Source: Ipomoea triloba
Taxonomy: Eukaryota > Streptophyta > Magnoliopsida > Solanales > Convolvulaceae
Assembly (NCBI RefSeq): GCF_003576645.1
Contig: NC_044930.1
Span: 6,495,523 to 6,559,522 of the forward strand
Reading direction: 5' to 3'
DNA: 64,000 nucleotides
The notes under the pieces are model-generated. The model was given only the letters and a program-made list of their open reading frames with translations. It was not told the DNA's origin and did no database searches. The translations under genes were made by a program, and so were the position numbers. How positions within the stretch are numbered: the stretch's first letter is position 1; the number at the start of each line of letters is the position of its first letter. This document shows positions 12,876 to 24,367 of this stretch, piece by piece.

Positions 12876-13197
12876 TCTAAAGTTAGAGCTGTCAAAACGA
12901 GTTTTGCCCGTCAGGCCAGTCCATTCCGCCCCCCTACTTAGGTAAAGGGTTAGTTTTGAAAATAGAGGCACACCAAGGAGTGGGCTTTTTAACCCGCCCT
13001 ACCTAAGCCCGCCAACCCATAAGGCTTTTATATATTTATATTTATATTTAAATTAATATTTATGTAACAAGTTATTTTAATTATTTTCATAATGTACAAA
13101 TGGTAAAACTTAACAAAACAACAAACTAACAACTTAAGAACAAGGAAAAAAATAATAATTTTGGCTACCAGCCCGTTTTGACAACTCTACCTAAAGG
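12876..13197. mobile_element. hAT-like MITE
   Basis: The element at 12,884-13,189 has ends TAGAGCTGTCAAAACGAG and, in reverse complement, TAGAGTTGTCAAAACGGG. It is flanked by TCTAAAGT and CCTAAAGG, an 8-bp pair matching at 6. The interior has 'gcccgtcaggccagtcca'. A fragment of the same type ('gcccgtcaggccagttcacc') lies at about 23,546. Confidence 0.65.
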
Positions 13198-13659
13198 TCA
13201 CGTGTTCGATACTTGCCAACATCATCTTCGTCGAGCCTGCTGTATGGAGTCTTCCTAATGCAGTTTACTCTTTCTATGTGATTTGTGCGCTATTACAAAA
13301 GAGCAAAGCTTACATATTGTACACCTCAAGTAGTGACTATGAGTTTCTCTCGTTGCCCATAAAAAAATCATATTATCAACAGTCAGGTGTATTAAAACAC
13401 AAAACCTGAATACATACATATATGAAATAATGTAAAAAAAAAAAAATTTAAAAAATGTCTCAGTTAAAATCATATTTAAAATCTCTAAATTATAAAGACT
13501 CAAATTATTAAATAATTCTACATGTATTTTTAATTATTCTTTTATTTTATTTTTCTCTCTACTCACATAACATGTTTTGATACATTAAAAATTAATTAAT
13601 TACAAATTTCACTCTTTTCTTTTCTTTTCTTCCAATAAAATTATAATATCCTTCAAAAA

Positions 13660-13663
13660 ATAC

Positions 13664-13706
<43 letters not shown>
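13660..13706. repeat. (TA)n microsatellite
   Basis: About 18 to 20 TA units, nearly uninterrupted. Confidence 0.95.
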
Positions 13707-13707
<1 letters not shown>

Positions 13708-13904
13708 CATCTTCTTAACCCATTTAAGATGCTATTCTGCCACAAAATCGAAGTGATAGCAGACACCACATTAAGTAGGCCAGGTGCATAAAATTAGTAT
13801 ATACTCCGTATATCTTTTTTTAATGTTACGATAGATCTTGAAACAAGCAATATACGGAGTAATTATTTATTTATTGTTGTCCAGTTTTGTGACATAATTG
13901 AGAT

Positions 13905-14400
13905 GCATTTTAGGGTGTGTTTGGAAAGTAGGAAAATGGTTTTCGGAAAATAATTTCTGGAAAATGAGTTATTTTTCAGAAATCATTTTCCTTTCTTGTG
14001 TTTGGCTGCAGAACTAAAAACTGTGTTTGTGTGTTTGATTCATTTTTAAAAAATGAACAGGAAAATGAACATAAAATTAATTATTATCCATTTATACAAT
14101 CCATAAACACAAAATAATCGCCATAATAATATCACAATTGTTATAAACCATTCATTTATAATTAAAAAAAATCACAACAAAATAACAATATCTCAAAAAT
14201 ATTTATAAAAAAAACATAAAATCAGAAAATCCCTAATTTGCGCCGACTGGTTTCCGAAATAGTGTTATAATAATGCATATTAATATGAGCCCTGGAAAAT
14301 GACAGAACATGACAGCGATGGGCATATGGACTACCATCAGACTGAACATCAGTCTCCCCAGTGACGCAGAGAACAGGTAAGCAACCCTGCAACTTGCTCT
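13905..14400. mobile_element. Possible Tourist-like MITE end
   Basis: GGGTGTGTTTGGAAAGTAGG at 13,914 resembles the termini of plant Tourist/hAT MITEs. It is followed by a short inverted pair (GGAAAATGGTTTTC / GAAATCATTTTCC). The far end could not be found. A T run of about 28 lies at 14,403-14,430. Confidence 0.35.
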
Positions 14401-14459
14401 TCTTTTTTTTTTTTTTTTTTTTTTTTTTTTGGGGAACCTGCCAATGATGCTGGAATAGT

Positions 14460-14773
14460 CGATTGTTATGCAATCAGGTCGATCTTGTAATGTGAACTCC
14501 GAATCCATGTTCATAATTTTAGAACTTTATATTCACAGTTATAGAATTATATATATTCACAATGAACTCTATATCCGCAATTTCATAACTCTATATTTAA
14601 TCGTATATAACACAATTTTTGAATCTATATAACAAAATTGTGAATATAAAGTTAAAAAATTGTGAATATTGAGTAATGTAATTTTGTATATTGATATTTA
14701 AAATTAAGAATATAGAGTTCTAAAATATAGACTCGGGTCCATATCGCAAGGTGGACCCGGGTCCATAGCATAA
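14460..14773. mobile_element. Probable MITE with GGACCCGGGTCC terminus
   Basis: The right end reads GGTGGACCCGGGTCCATAGC then ATAATTGTCC, like the ends of the palindrome-ended MITEs in this window. The interior repeats AATTGTGAATATAGAGTT-like words in both orientations. The left border is a guess and no duplication was seen. Confidence 0.45.
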
Positions 14774-14980
14774 TTGTCCAAGGACTCCCCACCCTACTCA
14801 TGGAGTGATGGAGCAAGACTCAATTGTAATATGGGCAATATTAATAATTTCAAGTCACTTTCATTCTCCAATAAATTATTACTTATATGTGATATTCAGA
14901 ATAAATATACAAAAGAACAAACACTATTTAAAAATATTATAATTATAGTTTTAAGTTAAAGTTTAATTTATAATAGAATT

Positions 14981-15119
14981 AAGACTTGAACATACGCCAA
15001 AGACCTGGTGGTCCAGTGGCATCAAACCCTTCCCTTTATATGGGAGGTGGTGGGTGAACATATACTGCTTTGTAATAGAGTCAGTAGAATTCAAAAAAAA
15101 AAAAAAGACTTGAACATAC
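14981..15119 (+). mobile_element. Internally deleted SINE with 15-bp target duplication
   Basis: The element at 14,996-15,104 has head 'ccaaagacctggtggtccag' (box A region) and tail 'taatagagtcagtagaattc' plus an A run. The middle, including box B and the 'gtgcttcaata' segment, is missing. The flanks 14,981-14,995 and 15,105-15,119 are exact copies of AAGACTTGAACATAC. The deletion therefore predates or accompanied insertion of this copy. Confidence 0.88.
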
Positions 15120-15218
15120 ATTTAATAATAGTGAATTATTTGTATTTAAGTCTCAATTATGTTATTAGCATTAGTTTTAAATTATAATATTTACAAATGG
15201 TATTTGTTATTTTTTCAC

Positions 15219-15374
15219 GTTTATTATGATTCTCACATACAAGTAATGATTTGTTAGAGAAGAAACATAAATTAAATACATATCCTTATTTTTAACGTTT
15301 ATTATGATTCTCACATACAAGTAATGATTTGTTAGAGAAGAAACATAAATTAAATACATACCCTTATTTTTAAC
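15219..15374. repeat. Tandem duplication, 78-bp unit x2
   Basis: Two adjacent copies of a 78-bp unit (starting 15,219 and 15,297) with one visible difference (tatcctt against tacccttt region), so the duplication is young. There is no coding content. Confidence 0.9.
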
Positions 15375-15689
15375 CATCTAAACTCTCATTTAATGGAGAT
15401 GGGAGAAATGACCACTTTCAAAATATTTGAGTGGACAAATATGCAGGGGTTGAGCCATAAAGTCTGGGTTGGGGGGCCAAATTTAGTTGGCATTAATATC
15501 GATCATACAATATCATTATATACACCATACATGATTGTGTAAATTATTATTGATAATTATTTTTAATTATACTATGTGCAATAGTATAATATATGAATAT
15601 ATAATTATATGAGTATAATCGTTAAAGTTATCAAACATTACTTTCAAAATTTTCACATAACACAAAATATATACAATGACAAAAAATAG

Positions 15690-15945
15690 GAAAATTACAC
15701 TTTTCATCCCTAAGTTATAGGTAATTATAGAATTCGTTTCTAATTGTTGGTCGTGCTCACTTTTCGTCACTATGACACAAGGGACGAAATTTGTAATGTT
15801 TGTATAGCTAAGAACGAAGGGTGAGTACAACCTGTTATTAAAAGGACGAAATTTGCGACACCAATTATAATTTAGGGACGAAAAGTGAGCACGACGATCA
15901 ACTTAGAAACGAAAATTGTAATTTTCTCTAAAAAATATTTACATT
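15690..15945. mobile_element. Foldback MITE
   Basis: The left half has 'gaaaattacacttttcatcc' and 'ttggtcgtgctcacttttcg'. The right half has the inverted 'gacgaaaagtgagcacgacg' and 'gaaaattgtaattttc'. It is a palindromic, non-coding element of about 250 bp. No clean target duplication was found. Confidence 0.6.
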
Positions 15946-18118
15946 TATTTAAATATGCATTGTCACTCTTTTATCAAATGAAAAGTTGTCAATTGTTTGG
16001 TCAACTATAACTTTTTTGATAATAAATTGATATTGTTCTACTGATTAATTAAATATATATTTCAAAGTTTAAGGGATGAAGACGAAAATCAAGATTTCGA
16101 AATAAAGAATCATTATTAATTTTTGTAAATTTCAAAACTCATAATTTAACCTAGCAAATTTACATCCTAAAAGTGTAAATAAATAATAAAAACACACAAT
16201 AAGTTATCAATTAATTAATCAATTAATAAAACTAAAAATATATATACCTCAAAAAGTTAGAGAGTAATGAAGTTAAATTATATACTTAATGTCTTCCATC
16301 ATTAAAATCTTTAAGAAAAGAAATAATCTAATTAATAAATAAAAATGGTTTATTTGATTATTTTATTTTATTTATTTATTTATTTAATGAATTTAGGCTT
16401 TAATATATACGTATTTTGAGGTCATTTGATATATACATAATAAATTTTTAAAAAAACAATAGGAGGGGCCAAAAGTATAAAATTTTAATATTATAATAAT
16501 CTATACATGACATATATACCTACTAAAAAATGGGGTGGGGGCCAAGGCCACCCTAACCCAAGGGGTGGCTCCGGCCGTGCAAATATGGATACATGACGCA
16601 AAAAAGCACCGTTAAAATTATAATTCAATGAGAAAAATGTCATTTTTTTTTTTAAAATGAGACGTGATAAGTGTTTTAAATATTTATCATTTTCTATATG
16701 TTATTGATATGATGTTACTTTATTTATTTATTTTCTTTCGAAATTTGTGAATTGAGCATACACTAACAGTAATTTTATTTTTTTTGAGAACAACAGTAAT
16801 TCTTCTTCTTCTTTTACAAATTTAATGCACTCATGTAAAAGAACAAGGAATTGAAGCGGCAATAGAGTTAGTTAAGAAAATTAATTGTTTCGAATGTGGT
16901 ACGTATGTAGTACGTAGGGGTAATTAGTGTCGGTTGTGAAATTTGACGATCTGACGGGAACTCAAGTCAACGTTGCTACTAAATGATGGGGATGATGGGG
17001 TAAAGTGTCGGAGTGTCATGCACTCGTATGTCGTTTTAATCTATAATTATTGCTTTGAAGAATATGTACGCATTATTGATTATTGTACTATGTATTATAT
17101 TCTTAGTCTTTTATAAACTCAATGTGTGAAAATTCATGCTTAATATTAAAATATTAATAAATATAAATAATTACAAATTATAATTTAAAGTTATATATAC
17201 ACAAATAATATTACATACATAATTTATCATTCATAGAAATTTAATTAGAATATAATCAACAATTAAATTACTTGTTTTCAAAAAAAAAAACAATTAAATT
17301 ACTTATAAAATGATAGTTAAATAATATGAAAAGGATATATAAATATAATTGTATGGTAATCATGATGGAGTCATCAATGTTAGAATTAAATAGTAATGGA
17401 GTTATAATCGTGTAAGAGTAGTTTTGTCTAACAAGAATGTAGTAGTGATTATTTTGTCTAATAAAATTAGAGTGTACAACATTTAAAATAAAATGTATAC
17501 CTTTATTAGCATACAAAAATGGAACATAAATCAATGATATACCTTGAATCGAGACTTATTATGTGTCTAGATTTAGATATAGTAAGGGCAAGTTGATTCT
17601 AACTTGAATATACTTATTGCTATGTTATTTGGATTACTTGCAACTGTTATTACTTTGTGGCCATTTTTCACTTTATACCGACTCATGATGGCAATTCAAC
17701 TAAATTGGTCAGACCATTAACTTAATAATCACAAAGTTACAAGTGTGATTCTCAGTAGAAATTAGCCGATTAGGGTATAGGGTATATTCAGTGCACCATT
17801 TGGTATTGACTGAGAGTTTCCATTATCACTTATACCAACTCGGTTAAAACTTAACTTGAAGATTTTGCTTGTGCACCACCGGGCCATGTCTTATGTGCTC
17901 ATGAAATTCGATTAATTTATGATTCAGATATTTTAATTTATAGTATATCTAAAGAGTTAATTCCATGAATGGTCATTTGACTATTGACATTTACCAACTT
18001 TTTATCCTTAATTTTTAATTAGATTATAAATGGTCCATTGACTAGTGACATTTAACAATTTTCATTATTGACTTTCAATTTGATCATAAATTTGAAACAA
18101 AATTAATAGCCAATGAAC
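15946..18118. other. Intergenic, AT-rich, no gene seen
   Basis: Only scattered homopolymers and low-complexity stretches. A sense-rich patch at about 16,860-17,030 has no ORF. About 17,940-18,115 repeats 'aatggtccattgactagtga' words seen again at 42,700-43,160, suggesting a shared old element. Confidence 0.5.
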
Positions 18119-19115
18119 TATTTATTGAGCAGAGAATTCAAGAGAGGATTGGTAGTTGGCAACATAAAATCATTTCGAAGGCGGGCAAGGAAGTTTTGAT
18201 CAAAAGCAATGCTCAAGTTCTCCCAATCCTTTGTGATACTATTGAGAAATTACTAAATAGGTATTGGTGGAGTAGTGGTGGGGTTCGACGAAAGGACATT
18301 CATTGGTTGAGCTGGTCACGGCTATGCAAGCCAAAGAAATATGAGGGTATGGGCTTTAAACGTATTCATGATTTTAACATTGCTCTCCTAGCTAACCAGG
18401 GTTGGCGTTTGCTGATCAACCCGGATTCTTTGGTTGGTAAGTTACTGAAAGCAATGTACTTTTCTCGTTGTGGTTTCTTAGAGGCACAACTCGGCTGTAA
18501 TCCGAGCTATATTTGGAGGAGTATTTTAGCGGATCAACATGTTCTGAATGACAGCGTATGAAGAAATGGGGTTTGGATGATTAAGGTCCTACGTAGGCAA
18601 GTGCATGGTTTTGTTGACAGTTGGAAGGAGGCTTATGGGGTCTCAAACTCTTTAGCTAATAACTGTATTCCTCCTGGTTGGACATATCTTCCCCAAGGCA
18701 TGCTCAAATGTAATATTGATGCCGCGGTTTTTGCTAATGAGGCAGGATATGGTGCAGTGATTCGTGATCATTTGGGACTCTTTGTGGCGGCCAAAAGTGA
18801 CACCATCGGTCATGTTCGTGATCCTTTGCTTGCAAAGTCTATGGCGATCAAGGAAGCGTTGGCTTGGCTTAAAGATCTTGGGCATAAAAACGTTATTATT
18901 GAGACGGATTGTTTAAATTTTTGTTTAACTTTTCATTCTCGTACTATAGATTTCTCGTATGTTGGTTCTATGATCAAGCGGTCAGTGAATCATGTGGCTC
19001 ATGTTCTTGCAAGGGCAACTGATTATTTGTCTGTCCGGAGTTCTTGGGTTTTAAACCCTCCTAATTGTATTGTTGTTTTATTAAATTTTTTTTCAAAAAA
19101 AAAAAGAAGAAGAAG
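18119..19115 (+). pseudogene. LINE fragment: end of reverse transcriptase joined to RNase H
   Basis: 18,121-18,558 encodes the C-terminal part of a plant L1-type reverse transcriptase (RIGSWQHKIISKAGKEVLIK, NRYWWSSGG, IHWLSWSRLCKPKKYEGMGF), ending in a TGA. After a short remnant, 18,577-19,060 encodes an RNase H domain (LKCNIDAAVF, GYGAVIRD, NVIIETDC, NHVAHVLAR). The zf-RVT region that normally separates the two is deleted. An A-rich tail lies at 19,096-19,115. It is a non-LTR retrotransposon copy, 5'-truncated and dead. Confidence 0.88.
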
Positions 19116-20032
19116 TCAAATTCTGTTTTATTTTGCTTCCTGTGTTTTGGTGAGTCTAATGGAGTGTTTGGTTTGTCGTTTTGTTTTGTTGGGGGGTGGG
19201 GGGGAATCAAAATTAAAAGTAATTATAAAAGCATTTGTTTATTATTTTTAGTATTTCAAAATTAGAATCAACTTATCCTTAGCTTCCATTACCTTCTATT
19301 GAAAGATTAATTTTGTATCTGTGATACGTAAAATAAATGTCTAATATGTAAAAATAAATGAGTTATTTTTTGAATTTTAAAACTTTTTTCTTAAAAAAAT
19401 CAAAATACATTACTATAAATTGAAATGTCATTATTATAATTGAATTATTAAAATTAAAATACATTTTGTGACGGTGAATGCTTTGAGAAATTGAGAGAAT
19501 TTACGAGAAAGTGAGAAAAATTACATGTCAAGACAATAAGCTTGAATGAGTTAGTCTGTCTTTATTAACTAGTTGAATTATTTAATTGTGATAAACATAT
19601 TAAATTTGATGATGAAATGATGTTAAATTTAAACAGTATAAGTAAATAAATATATTAATGTCACAATAATCAACAACAAAAAGTAAAATTTGCTCAACAA
19701 AAATAGTAATATTCACAATGGAGGAAACGGTGAAGTTGATGATGTTGATGGTGTGGATTGGCCAAATCCCAAGAGCCCTATTAAGTGGTCCATAACATGT
19801 TATACCAATTAAGTTAAGATCCAATAAACTCTTATCTTCATAGGCTTTTGTACATGTTTATGGATTGAATGCATTTGAATATAAACAAAGAGTTTTGTAT
19901 AGTAGCTTGGAGAGGTTATTGGCCCATAATTTGTACATAGTTAATATTTTAGAATCAAAGTCCATCTATTATGTTTGTTATGGGCCAAAATGAACATTCT
20001 TATGTTTTAAATTTGTCTTTATTTTTAGAGTA
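19116..20032. other. Intergenic, no gene seen
   Basis: AT-rich DNA after the LINE tail, with a short G run at about 19,192-19,204. No convincing coding or element structure was found. Confidence 0.5.
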
Positions 20033-20309
20033 ATGCTAGAGCAATTGTTATACCACGGATCAATGTTCATATTGCACTGTGAACTCTGATATAAAAATTA
20101 TGTACCTTCAGTTAAGACATTTGGTACCTATAATTAATAGTTTCTGTACATGTCAATAAATAACTTGATAATTACTGGCACATAATATGATAGCTACAAT
20201 TACAGAAACTGTCAACTACAGGTACAAAATGTGTCAAATACAGATACATGATATTTTTGGACCAAGATCTACCTTGCAAGGGTCCATGGTATAATTTTTC
20301 ATGCTAGAG
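20033..20309. mobile_element. MITE, family CAATNNTTAT, 9-bp target duplication
   Basis: A 259-bp element (20,042-20,300) flanked by exact ATGCTAGAG repeats at 20,033-20,041 and 20,301-20,309. It starts CAATTGTTATACCACGGATC and ends GGGTCCATGGTATAATTTTTC. The interior has 'aggtacaaaatgtgtc'/'ggtacctata' words in both orientations. Confidence 0.78.
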
Positions 20310-20449
20310 ACCCCTAATATTTTTTCCGTCCAATTCATTCCTCATGGCGTGACCAACCAATGAAATCACATCATGAGGGAAAATATTGGAAGTGAAATTT
20401 ATGAGGGGAGAAAACATTTTCCATGGCTATTTACCATTTTACCCTATGT

Positions 20450-20545
20450 CAACCTATTGAAGCACAAAGAGTGCTCCACTGAGACTCGATCTCATGACCT
20501 CCCATATGAGAGAGTCACTACATGCTATCTAAGCACAATGTGTTT
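20450..20545 (-). mobile_element. SINE fragment
   Basis: Minus-strand remnant: 'tcaacctattgaagcacaaa', 'ctccactgagactcgat' (box B region) and 'gacctcccatatgagag'. The head is decayed and there is no target duplication. Confidence 0.6.
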
Positions 20546-20592
20546 GGCTTAAATTGTTCACTCATTATATTGATTCACACAATAGCGTTCTA

Positions 20593-21121
20593 GGACAAAT
20601 TATACTGTGGACCATGATTCATAGAGCATTGTGGACCATGACCCAAAACGGTGTCGTTTCTTTTAATGAAAAGAAACTGCATTCGTCCGCACGGTTAGGA
20701 ATAAAGTGGTTCTATATTAGTGTAACATATTTAGTTACATTTTATATACACTACGGTTTTCTTTTAACACAACTACAGTTTCTTTTCGATATAACTACAG
20801 TTTCGTTCAACATTATACATTCAAATATGTGAAAATGTTATTCAATTTCATTTTATATACACTGCAGTTTCCTTTCAACACAACTACAATATCATTTCGA
20901 TATAACTATAGTTTCATTCAACATTATACACTTAACTATTTGAAATTGTTATTCAGTTTCATTTTTTATACATTACAATTTCCTTTCAACACAACTACAG
21001 TTTTATTTCGATATAATTACAGTTTCATTTGATAATATAAAAACAAATGTGAGGTAGTATCATTTGAGATAAACTATAATTTCATTTACACAGCTCCGTT
21101 AAATTGTGACGACAACCGTTT
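20593..21121. mobile_element. MITE with tandem interior, inverted relative to 5,133-5,877
   Basis: It begins GGACAAATTATACTGTGG, then GGACCATGACCC and AAACGGTGTCGTTTC, and continues with three to four diverged copies of the unit around CAACACAACTACAGTTT, TCGATATAACTACAG and GTTATTCAGTTTCATTT. These are the reverse complement of the 5,260-5,760 array. The far end stops near 'cgacaaccg', where the terminal palindrome of the 5.1-kb copy would be expected, so it is truncated. Confidence 0.65.
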
Positions 21122-21429
21122 GATGAACATGTTTTACACTCTAATTTACGTAGGCTTTATAGTATATTTATATATATTATTTGCTATTTTATTTTATTTT
21201 AACATTTTTAGAATTTAAGAGTTGATTAGTTAGAATAAATATTTTATAATAAATTGGGTATGATTAAGGTTTAGATTTTAGTTTTAGTTTTAGGCCCAAA
21301 TAAAAGTTACATTTTAGTTGTCCTCTTAGTGTTGTTTAATAAGCCCAATTATTTATTTGTTTAATTAGTTTATCCCAAAGTACATAATCTATCCATTTTG
21401 TTAAATAAACAACAGAATTTATTTGTTTT

Positions 21430-22300
21430 CTTCATTACGTACAGAACATACGGCAGCAGCAGCGAAATACTTCGTCAAAACTGCAGCAAAGATTTCGACG
21501 ACAAGCTTGTGTAAATCCGAGAAGATTTCGTCCGTCACAACGGCAACAAAAAATTGGATGGTAAAGATAATTTCAAAATTTTAGGTCCGTAGACATGGAA
21601 ATTTTGATGGAAATAAATTGGTTATTAATATTGGACCGCATATTATTTGAACTTGTACATCAATTAATTAAATTAATTTGGGTTATGTTATTTGCCTAAT
21701 TAATTTAATTATTTGATAAAGATTTAGTCAAATTATATATTATTGTTTAAGATATTATAGTTGTGATAGGATCATGAACTTAGATATTATGGTGACTAAA
21801 TACATTTTGGATAACTCTTTATATTATCTCAAATATTTATTTATTAATTTTGAGATAATATCAAAGAGTTTTAGATGAAGTGGGAGTCTCACATTCTTAC
21901 CCCTATAAATAGAGGCATTCATTTCATTCTCAAGCATTACTTGAAGCTCCACAACATTTCTCTCTAGAGTAAAGACTTCAGAAGTCCAAGCTCGACAAAA
22001 GTGGATTGAAGATCAAACAATTCAAGTGATCAAGTCAAGCTAAAGTGGACTGAAGATCAAGCCAATTAAAGATCGGAGGCCCTTCAACGAAAATCAAGCA
22101 ACAAATCAGCCCTTCTTTGAAGAACAAGCCGCATCCCGGAGCCCTTCTTTGAAGAACAAGCCACATTCCGGAGACACTTCAGCCAAAGTTTCAAATCAAG
22201 TCAACTAAATGGAGAATCAAAGGATTTTATTGATAGAGATTTTGTACCCGCGCATTTTGAAATTTAAATATATATACTTTTCACATTTTCTTGTTTACAA
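21430..22300 (+). mobile_element. Possible solo LTR or promoter-bearing LTR remnant
   Basis: A strong plant TATA box, CCCTATAAATAGAGGC, lies at 21,900-21,915. It is followed by a pyrimidine-rich leader and a GC-richer tract with a direct duplication of about 32 bp (starting 'gcccttctttgaagaacaag' at about 22,108 and 22,140). The end around 22,230-22,260 resembles the 3' part of gypsy LTRs. There is no ORF. A hairpin lies upstream at 21,812-21,875. Termini and target duplication were not established, so a decayed host promoter is possible. Confidence 0.4.
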
Positions 22301-22559
22301 GGTCTATTTTAGAGAGGTGGAGATTAATTTTTGGATGAATTATATTTCCTTATAAGTTTAAGAGATTTTGCTGAGACTAGAAAGGTATAAATAGCAGTGG
22401 ATTTTTCTTGTTAGGGGGAATCAAACTATCTGCTTTATTTTATAGTTGTTTTCTGGTTCAGAACTGGTCAAGATTACTACCTTGGATCCATTTGTACTGT
22501 GAGATTGGATTAGTTCGTAATGCTGAATTTATATTTATTTGGGTAATTGATATTCTCAA

Positions 22560-22682
22560 AGTATCTGTTCATAACTACTTTCTCAACCTATTCAAGCACA
22601 AGAGTCAGTATTTACTCCACTGAGGCTCGAACCCCTGTATAAAGAGAAGGGTTTGATGCCACTGGACCACAAGGTCCTTGGC
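22560..22682 (-). mobile_element. SINE, interrupted at its head by a MITE
   Basis: Minus-strand copy: 'gtatctgttcataactactt', 'gaagcacaag'-type centre, box B region 'gaggctcgaacccc' and head 'actggaccacaaggtccttg'. The A-tail is missing. Its head word GTCCTTGGC is duplicated on both sides of the MITE at 22,683-22,918, so the MITE landed in the SINE. Confidence 0.85.
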
Positions 22683-22927
22683 CAATCATTATTGCATGGA
22701 CCATGGTCTACACAGCTGTATGGACCAAAAATAAAAAGTACATTATTTTTGTACTGAAGGTACATTATTTTTGTATTGTAGGTACATTATTTTAGGGTAC
22801 ATTATTTTTGTACTAAGGTACATTATTATAATGTACCCTAAAATAATGTACCTACAGTATAAAAATAATGTACTTTCAGTACAAAAATAATGGACCATGG
22901 TCCATGCAATAATTTGCCGTCCTTGGC
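22674..22927. mobile_element. MITE, family CAATNNTTAT, inserted in a SINE
   Basis: A 236-bp element (22,683-22,918) with exact 9-bp flanks GTCCTTGGC (22,674-22,682 and 22,919-22,927). It starts CAATCATTATTGCATGGACC and ends GGACCATGGTCCATGC then AATAATTTGCC. The interior is almost a perfect palindrome of GGTACATTATTTT and its complement, so the whole element can form a long hairpin. Confidence 0.85.
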
Positions 22928-23577
22928 ATTAATTGTTTCATTTGATTGCTAGAAAGCCTGCTAGTTTAATTATTTGATTCAATTCATAGTTAGATTAAGA
23001 AGTGATTTTTGTAATTTTCTTTTCTAAGTAGCAACTATGATTAATTCTATCACGACTTTAGTGTTAATTTAGTCATAGAAAGAATATTAATATGAATTTA
23101 ACATAACCGCTTTGTTTATGTTATTCAGTTTTTTTGGTTTTTCTTGTTTTAATGCTGCTATTAAGTTAAATATAAACATTTGTCTTGTGTTATTTGATAG
23201 TTAGGGGTAGTTACCGTTTGCGTTTGATTACCTATGAAAGGAAAATCGAAAATTAATTCCACAACGAATGCTCAATTGTTATGAATTAACCTTGAATCTA
23301 CGATCAATAATTACTAAGATCCGGTAGGAAATGTTTTTCTTATACCAAGTGTTGAAAATTCATTTGATTTCATTAGTAAACGTCTATTTTGTTCTTATCT
23401 TTTCTTATTCTTATTCATTTATTTACTTTGAATGTTAATTTCATACCAAACCCCTTCGTTGCTTAACAAATAAGTTAAACTAATTGCTCATCATGGGAAC
23501 GATCCTTACTCTCAATATTAAAGGTTTTAATTTGGGAGCTTTGCCCGTCAGGCCAGTTCACCCCACCCCCTACTTGG
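22928..23577. other. Intergenic, no gene seen
   Basis: AT-rich DNA. A truncated hAT-like MITE fragment ('tttgcccgtcaggccagttc') sits at about 23,541-23,580. Confidence 0.5.
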
Positions 23578-24290
23578 CAATTTATATTGTGAAACAGGGT
23601 GCACAGTGCATTGTGCACCCCGTACTAAAATGTTAGGAGATGGGTTCTGTGTATTCTAAGTAATCGTTCTGTGTATTCTAGGCAATTATTATGTGTATTA
23701 TAGGCAACCATTCTGTGTATTCATGTTAGTAACACGTGTTGTGATGTGTTTGTGCATTCGAATGTTTAGACTTATGCAATTTTTTTTCATTTCATCCATT
23801 AATCCAACTAGAGGAGATAGACTTATAAATGGATCAATTTTTTTGATTGCCATTGGAGATTGGGAATAGATGGACTTTCTATAGGCGCTATTTTATTGAC
23901 ATGATTTATAACCACTTTACTTTAGCGGCCCGGCCAGTTACTCGCGATTCTCTTCCTGATGTTAGCAATGTACAGTGGTCAAATAGGATCATTTGCTTCT
24001 CGAGAATTCTGTGTAGTTTGTGTCAATATCCTGTGTATTCATATTATTAACACAGGTTGTGATGTGTTTGTGCATTCGAATGTTAGGAGGATGAGTTATG
24101 TGTACTTTTTGTCAATATTCTGTGTATTTTAGGCAAACATTCTGTGTATTCTAGATAATAATTCTGTGTATTATAAATAATGAATTTCCTGGAGTCATTC
24201 GCGTCCGCGTCCGTATCCACTAACATCAAAACGACGTCGTTTCGGACCAGGGTCCACAGTGCACTGTGGACCCTGGTCCACGATCTAACG
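23578..24290. mobile_element. Composite MITE with palindromic ends and TCTGTGTATTC repeats
   Basis: The left end has the palindrome GGTGCACAGTGCATTGTGCA. The right end has AAACGACGTCGTTT and GGGTCCACAGTGCACTGTGG. The interior carries eight or more copies of TTCTGTGTATTCTA-like words and two copies of 'gttgtgatgtgtttgtgcat'. No coding capacity and no target duplication were found. Confidence 0.5.
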
Positions 24291-24367
24291 ATTGGCCAGT
24301 ATCCATCCCAACCAAAAGTCCAATACAATAAAACTTTTGTTGGGTTGATGAGACTTGAGACACGACG

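Noticed and set aside
14222..14514. ORFs with a poly-lysine stretch
   Set aside because: Created by a T run on the plus strand; no domain.
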